DNA of 8,278 nt. It comes from an uncultured Clostridia bacterium (GTDB lineage: Bacteria > Bacillota_A > Clostridia > Oscillospirales > Oscillospiraceae). Position numbers and translations under genes: made by a program. Every line of letters begins with the position of its first letter. The first letter of the stretch is position 1. Positions 5,482 to 8,278 of the stretch are shown here, one piece after another. The notes below the pieces were generated by a model that saw nothing but the letters and a program-made list of their open reading frames with translations, was not told where the DNA came from and did not search any database. The stretch lies in assembly GCA_946059285.1 (NCBI GenBank), contig CAMGMW010000047.1, positions 1 to 8,278 on the forward strand, in the 5' to 3' direction.

Positions 5482-5823
5482 TTACACCAATTCGATGATC
5501 GCCATTTCCGCGGCATCACCGCGGCGGACACCGATGCGGGTCACTCTGGTATAGCCGCCGTTGCGGTCGGCATACTTGGGCGCCACTTCCTTGAACAGCT
5601 TGTGTGCGACGTCTTCCTTGGTGATGTAGGCGAGCGCTCTGCGGTATGCAGCAAGATCGCCCTTTTTGCCAAGCGTGATCATCTTCTCAACGACCGGCTG
5701 CACTTCTTTCGCTCTGCAAAACGTCGTTTCGAGTTTGCCGTTCTCCAGCAGGTCGGTGGTCAGCTGACGGAGCATTGCCTTCCGCTGATCGCTGGTTCTG
5801 CCGAGCTTACGGGTTCCAAACAT
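5482..5823 (-). CDS. rplQ: 50S ribosomal protein L17, 113 aa
   Basis: L17 is a large-subunit protein near the peptide exit tunnel rim. The start [20 protein letters not shown], the segment [26 protein letters not shown] (about residues 31-56) and the end [24 protein letters not shown] are all family-typical. Length of 113 fits the short bacterial form. AAGGAGG lies 8 nt before the ATG. It is the last gene of the alpha operon, 35 nt after rpoA, and is followed almost at once by a terminator. The second residue is F where most homologues have P or A, a trivial variation. Confidence 0.98.
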   Translation of the reverse strand: MFGTRKLGRTSDQRKAMLRQLTTDLLENGKLETTFCRAKEVQPVVEKMITLGKKGDLAAYRRALAYITKEDVAHKLFKEVAPKYADRNGGYTRVTRIGVRRGDAAEMAIIELV

Positions 5824-5858
5824 TCGTATTTCCTCCTTCTTGAAAAGGTCAAACGGTT

Positions 5859-6821
5859 TTAATTATTGTTGTTGCCGGACTCTTCCGCTGCAAGGGACAG
5901 TCCCATCATCGCCAGCTTGTTCTGCACTTCGTCCAGAGATTTCTTGCCCATGTTACGAACCTTCATCATCTCTTCCGGCGTTCTGGAAATCAGATCGCGG
6001 ACAGTGTTGATGTTGGCACGCTTCAGGCAATTAAAGCTGCGGACAGAGAGATCCAGTTCTTCGATGGTCAGCTTCAGGGCTGTCGGTTCCGTGGAAACAT
6101 CCTTTTCACGTACAATCGACTGGCTTGCCGCAGTCTCCGAAAGATCGGTGAACAGCGTCAGATGCTCAGTCAGGATCTTCGCTGCAATAGAAACTGCGTC
6201 TTTCGCATTCGTTGTTGAATCCGTCCAGACTTCAAGCGTCAACTTGTCGAAGTCGGTCATATTTCCCACACGGGTATTTTCCACCGTGTAGTTGACCTTA
6301 TAGACCGGTGAGTACAGGGAGTCCACTGGGATAACGCCGATGGGCGTCTGGGGCGTTTTGTTCCGTTCTGCCGGAACGTATCCGCGACCGCGGCTCATCG
6401 TGATTTCCATATTGAGGGTAGCATCGGGACCAAGAGAGCAAATGTGCAGATCCTTGTTGACAATCTCCACATCGTCATCGGTCTTGATATCGCCGGCCGT
6501 GACTTCACACTCGCCGGAAGCGTCAATATAGACGGTTTTAACGCCATCACAGTGCATTTTTGCGATGATTTGTTTGATATTCAGCACGATTTCCGTTACG
6601 TCTTCCTTGACGCCGGGGATCGTGGAGAATTCGTGCTGGATGCCCGCAATTTTAATGGAAGTTGCGGCCGTTCCAGGCAGCGAAGAAAGCAGGATTCTTC
6701 TCAGAGAGTTGCCCAAAGTCGTACCGTAGCCCCGTTCCAACGGTTCTACAATAAACACGCCATGGGCAGGATCTTCGGGAGAGTCAATACACTCAATACG
6801 CGGCTTGTCAATTTCTACCAT
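5859..6821 (-). CDS. rpoA: RNA polymerase alpha subunit, 320 aa
   Basis: Alpha forms the dimer on which RNA polymerase assembles and contacts promoters and activators. The N-terminal domain (about 1-228) has the assembly motif [20 protein letters not shown] (31-50). A linker follows to about 248, then the C-terminal domain (about 250-312) with [17 protein letters not shown] (255-271), where R261 matches the DNA-contacting arginine of E. coli alpha, and [19 protein letters not shown] (292-310). The tail ends in asparagines. AAGGAGGGTATCTGTTT precedes the ATG at 6819-6821. The 80-nt gap to rpsD is the largest inside this operon; I see no convincing promoter in it. Confidence 0.99.
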   Translation of the reverse strand: MVEIDKPRIECIDSPEDPAHGVFIVEPLERGYGTTLGNSLRRILLSSLPGTAATSIKIAGIQHEFSTIPGVKEDVTEIVLNIKQIIAKMHCDGVKTVYIDASGECEVTAGDIKTDDDVEIVNKDLHICSLGPDATLNMEITMSRGRGYVPAERNKTPQTPIGVIPVDSLYSPVYKVNYTVENTRVGNMTDFDKLTLEVWTDSTTNAKDAVSIAAKILTEHLTLFTDLSETAASQSIVREKDVSTEPTALKLTIEELDLSVRSFNCLKRANINTVRDLISRTPEEMMKVRNMGKKSLDEVQNKLAMMGLSLAAEESGNNNN

Positions 6822-6901
6822 AAACAGATACCCTCCTTATTAATCTGCAAAACACTTGTTCTGCGGTGTAAATCAGCTTACCAATAAACGAGGGTGAAGC
6901 C

Positions 6902-7498
6902 TTACTTGGAGTACAACTCGACGATGAGGTGTTCTGCGATTTCGAAGTCGATATCGTCTCTTGCCGGCAAAGCCAGAACCTTACCCGTGAGGGTGTTCTT
7001 ATCACGGTCAAGCCACTTGGGAGCGGCAACAAAAGCGTCGTCTTCCTTCAGCTTCTTAAAACGATTGTTGGAGCAGCTCTTCTCGGAAACTGCAACCACG
7101 TCGCCGGCCTTAACAAGATAGGACGGGATGTTGACGCGCTTGCCATTGACGGTGTAATGTCCGTGGTTCACGAGCTGACGAGCTTCGCGGCGGGTGGCGG
7201 CAAAACCGAGACGATAGACAACGTTGTCCAGTCTGCGCTCGATCAGAGAGAGCAACACCTCGCCGGTATTGCCTTCCGCACGGGAAGCCTTCTCATAATA
7301 CATACGGAACTGCTTTTCCAGGATGCCATATACGAATTTTACCTTCTGCTTCTCAGTGAGCTGAGTTGCGTACTCGGACTTCTTTGCTCTTCTCTGACCG
7401 CCGGGATTCTTGTTGGAAGTCTTGGAATAACCCATAACGGCAGGAGAAACGCCAAGTGTTCTGCAGCGCTTGAGAACGGGCTGAGTATTTTTCGCCAT
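6902..7498 (-). CDS. rpsD: 30S ribosomal protein S4, 198 aa, zinc-free type
   Basis: S4 is a primary 16S rRNA-binding protein that nucleates 30S assembly and in some bacteria represses its own operon. The S4 RNA-binding domain is at about residues 88-150 (RRLDNVVYRLGFAATRREAR, then GHYTVNGKRVNIPS and GDVVAVSEKS). The N-terminal region has one cysteine (C12) and only one more occurs (C142), so the four-cysteine zinc site of the C+ form is absent. AAGGAGGAATTCATAGA precedes the ATG at 7498. Its place between rpsK and rpoA is the clostridial (and proteobacterial) order; in Bacillus rpsD is elsewhere. Confidence 0.99.
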   Translation of the reverse strand: MAKNTQPVLKRCRTLGVSPAVMGYSKTSNKNPGGQRRAKKSEYATQLTEKQKVKFVYGILEKQFRMYYEKASRAEGNTGEVLLSLIERRLDNVVYRLGFAATRREARQLVNHGHYTVNGKRVNIPSYLVKAGDVVAVSEKSCSNNRFKKLKEDDAFVAAPKWLDRDKNTLTGKVLALPARDDIDFEIAEHLIVELYSK

Positions 7499-7521
7499 TC
7501 TATGAATTCCTCCTTATCGAA

Positions 7522-7923
7522 TTAGACACGACGTCTCTTGGGCGGACGGCAACCATTGTGGGGAATGGGCGTGACGTCCTTGATCATGACAACTTCCAGA
7601 CCTGCGGATTGCAGAGCACGGATGGCTGCCTCACGACCTTGACCGGGACCCTTGACATAGACTTCAACGGTCTTCAGACCACAAGCGTCAATGGCTGCTT
7701 TTGCAGCAGTCTCTGCACACATCTGTGCAGCATACGGTGTGGACTTGCGGGAGCCGCGGAAGCCGAGACCGCCGGAGGATGCCCAAGAAATGGCATTACC
7801 CTGAAGGTCGGTAACAGTAACCATGGTGTTATTGAAAGAGGAACGGATATGAACGGCGCCCTTTTCAATATTCTTGCGCTCACGACGGCGCTTGATGACT
7901 TTCTTCGCATTAGCCTTTGCCAT
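7522..7923 (-). CDS. rpsK: 30S ribosomal protein S11, 133 aa
   Basis: S11 sits on the 30S platform near the mRNA exit and helps shape the E site. The protein shows [20 protein letters not shown] (residues 22-41), [19 protein letters not shown] (49-67), [20 protein letters not shown] (about 90-109) and the conserved tail [15 protein letters not shown]. The N-terminus is basic and slightly extended, as in firmicutes. Its ribosome binding site TAAGGAGGG includes the rpsM stop codon, so the two genes are tightly coupled with a 14-nt gap. Confidence 0.99.
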   Translation of the reverse strand: MAKANAKKVIKRRRERKNIEKGAVHIRSSFNNTMVTVTDLQGNAISWASSGGLGFRGSRKSTPYAAQMCAETAAKAAIDACGLKTVEVYVKGPGQGREAAIRALQSAGLEVVMIKDVTPIPHNGCRPPKRRRV

Positions 7924-7937
7924 TTACATATCCCTCC

Positions 7938-8278
7938 TTACTTCTTCTTATTGGCAATGGTCTTCTTCGGACCCTTGCGCGTACGGGCGTTGGTTTTGGT
8001 GCGCTGACCGCGGACCGGCAGGCCTCTTCTGTGGCGCATGCCGCGATAGCAACCGATTTCGGTCAAACGCTTGATGTTGAGAGCAACTTCACGGCGAAGG
8101 TCGCCTTCGATGGTGTAGTTCTTGTCAATAACATCACGCAGCGCAGCTTCCTGCGCTTCCGTCAGGTCCTTGACGCGGATGTCGGGGTTGACGCCGGCCA
8201 TCTCAAGGATGTCCTTCGCACTTTTTCTGCCGATGCCGAAGATATAAGTGAGTCCGATCTCAATTCTCTTCTCGCGGG
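7938..8278 (-). CDS. rpsM: 30S ribosomal protein S13, C-terminal 112 residues (start lies beyond right edge)
   Basis: S13 lies in the head of the 30S subunit and touches 23S rRNA and L5 in intersubunit bridges and the P-site tRNA with its tail. The visible part begins [20 protein letters not shown] and contains the helix-hairpin-helix-like segment, then [20 protein letters not shown] and the hallmark [25 protein letters not shown] with a lysine-rich end. The frame is open to the window edge; about 10 residues (usually MARIAGVDLP-like) are missing. The ATG at 8201 is internal methionine, not the start. The operon probably continues rightward to rpmJ and infA. Confidence 0.98.
   Translation of the reverse strand, partial: REKRIEIGLTYIFGIGRKSAKDILEMAGVNPDIRVKDLTEAQEAALRDVIDKNYTIEGDLRREVALNIKRLTEIGCYRGMRHRRGLPVRGQRTKTNARTRKGPKKTIANKKK

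Noticed and set aside
6822..6901. Internal promoter or hairpin before rpoA
   Set aside because: Only weak, mismatched pairings and no pair of promoter boxes at proper spacing.
6929..7525. 198-codon plus-strand open frame opposite rpsD
   Set aside because: Antisense shadow of a certain ribosomal protein gene; no start signals.
7558..8007. 149-codon plus-strand open frame opposite rpsK and rpsM
   Set aside because: Antisense shadow of conserved ribosomal protein genes.
7938..8201. S13 starting at the ATG at 8201 (87 aa)
   Set aside because: The same frame upstream encodes the conserved S13 segment [15 protein letters not shown] to the window edge, so that ATG is internal.
1..8278. CRISPR array, transposon, phage or defence genes
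   Set aside because: No regularly spaced repeats, no transposase, integrase, nuclease or toxin-like frames; all genes are housekeeping or of ordinary families.

Overview
The window looks like chromosomal DNA from a Gram-positive, clostridial bacterium, most likely of the Oscillospiraceae/Ruminococcaceae type. The evidence is the alpha-operon order rpsM-rpsK-rpsD-rpoA-rplQ with rpsD inside it, a zinc-free type of S4, strong GGAGG ribosome binding sites, consensus sigma-A promoters, and a SpoVB-family flippase. The family-level assignment is inference from gene content; no database search was run.

Layout. At the left edge (1-364, minus strand) lies the start of rpoB, with its own promoter (532-560) and a leader of about 160 nt. 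Next comes a minus-strand block: a Nudix hydrolase (610-1167), the manganese exporter mntP (1193-1756) and tRNA-Leu(GAG) (1849-1933), the last with a perfect consensus promoter and its own terminator. A divergent plus-strand block follows: rsmE (2055-2786), a SpoVB/MurJ-like lipid flippase (2974-4527) and a hypoxanthine/uracil-type DNA glycosylase (4559-5065). A terminator at 5135-5178 separates these from a 60-residue conserved-looking protein on the minus strand (5202-5384). From 5442 to the right edge is the 3' part of the ribosomal alpha operon, read leftward: rpsM (5' end missing), rpsK, rpsD, rpoA, rplQ and a strong terminator.

How it fits together. Two RNA polymerase subunits (alpha and the start of beta), four ribosomal proteins, an rRNA methyltransferase and a tRNA make this a core gene-expression neighbourhood. 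The genes between rpoA and rpoB are single-purpose housekeeping genes: metal export, nucleotide clean-up, lipid-linked precursor transport and base-excision repair. Nearly every transcription unit has a recognisable promoter or terminator.

No defence system, CRISPR array, transposase or phage gene is present. The less ordinary material is regulatory: the rpoB leader with a convergent antisense-facing promoter and two dyads, a perfect 20-bp inverted repeat at the predicted start of the flippase mRNA, and a near-consensus promoter whose -10 box contains the flippase stop codon.
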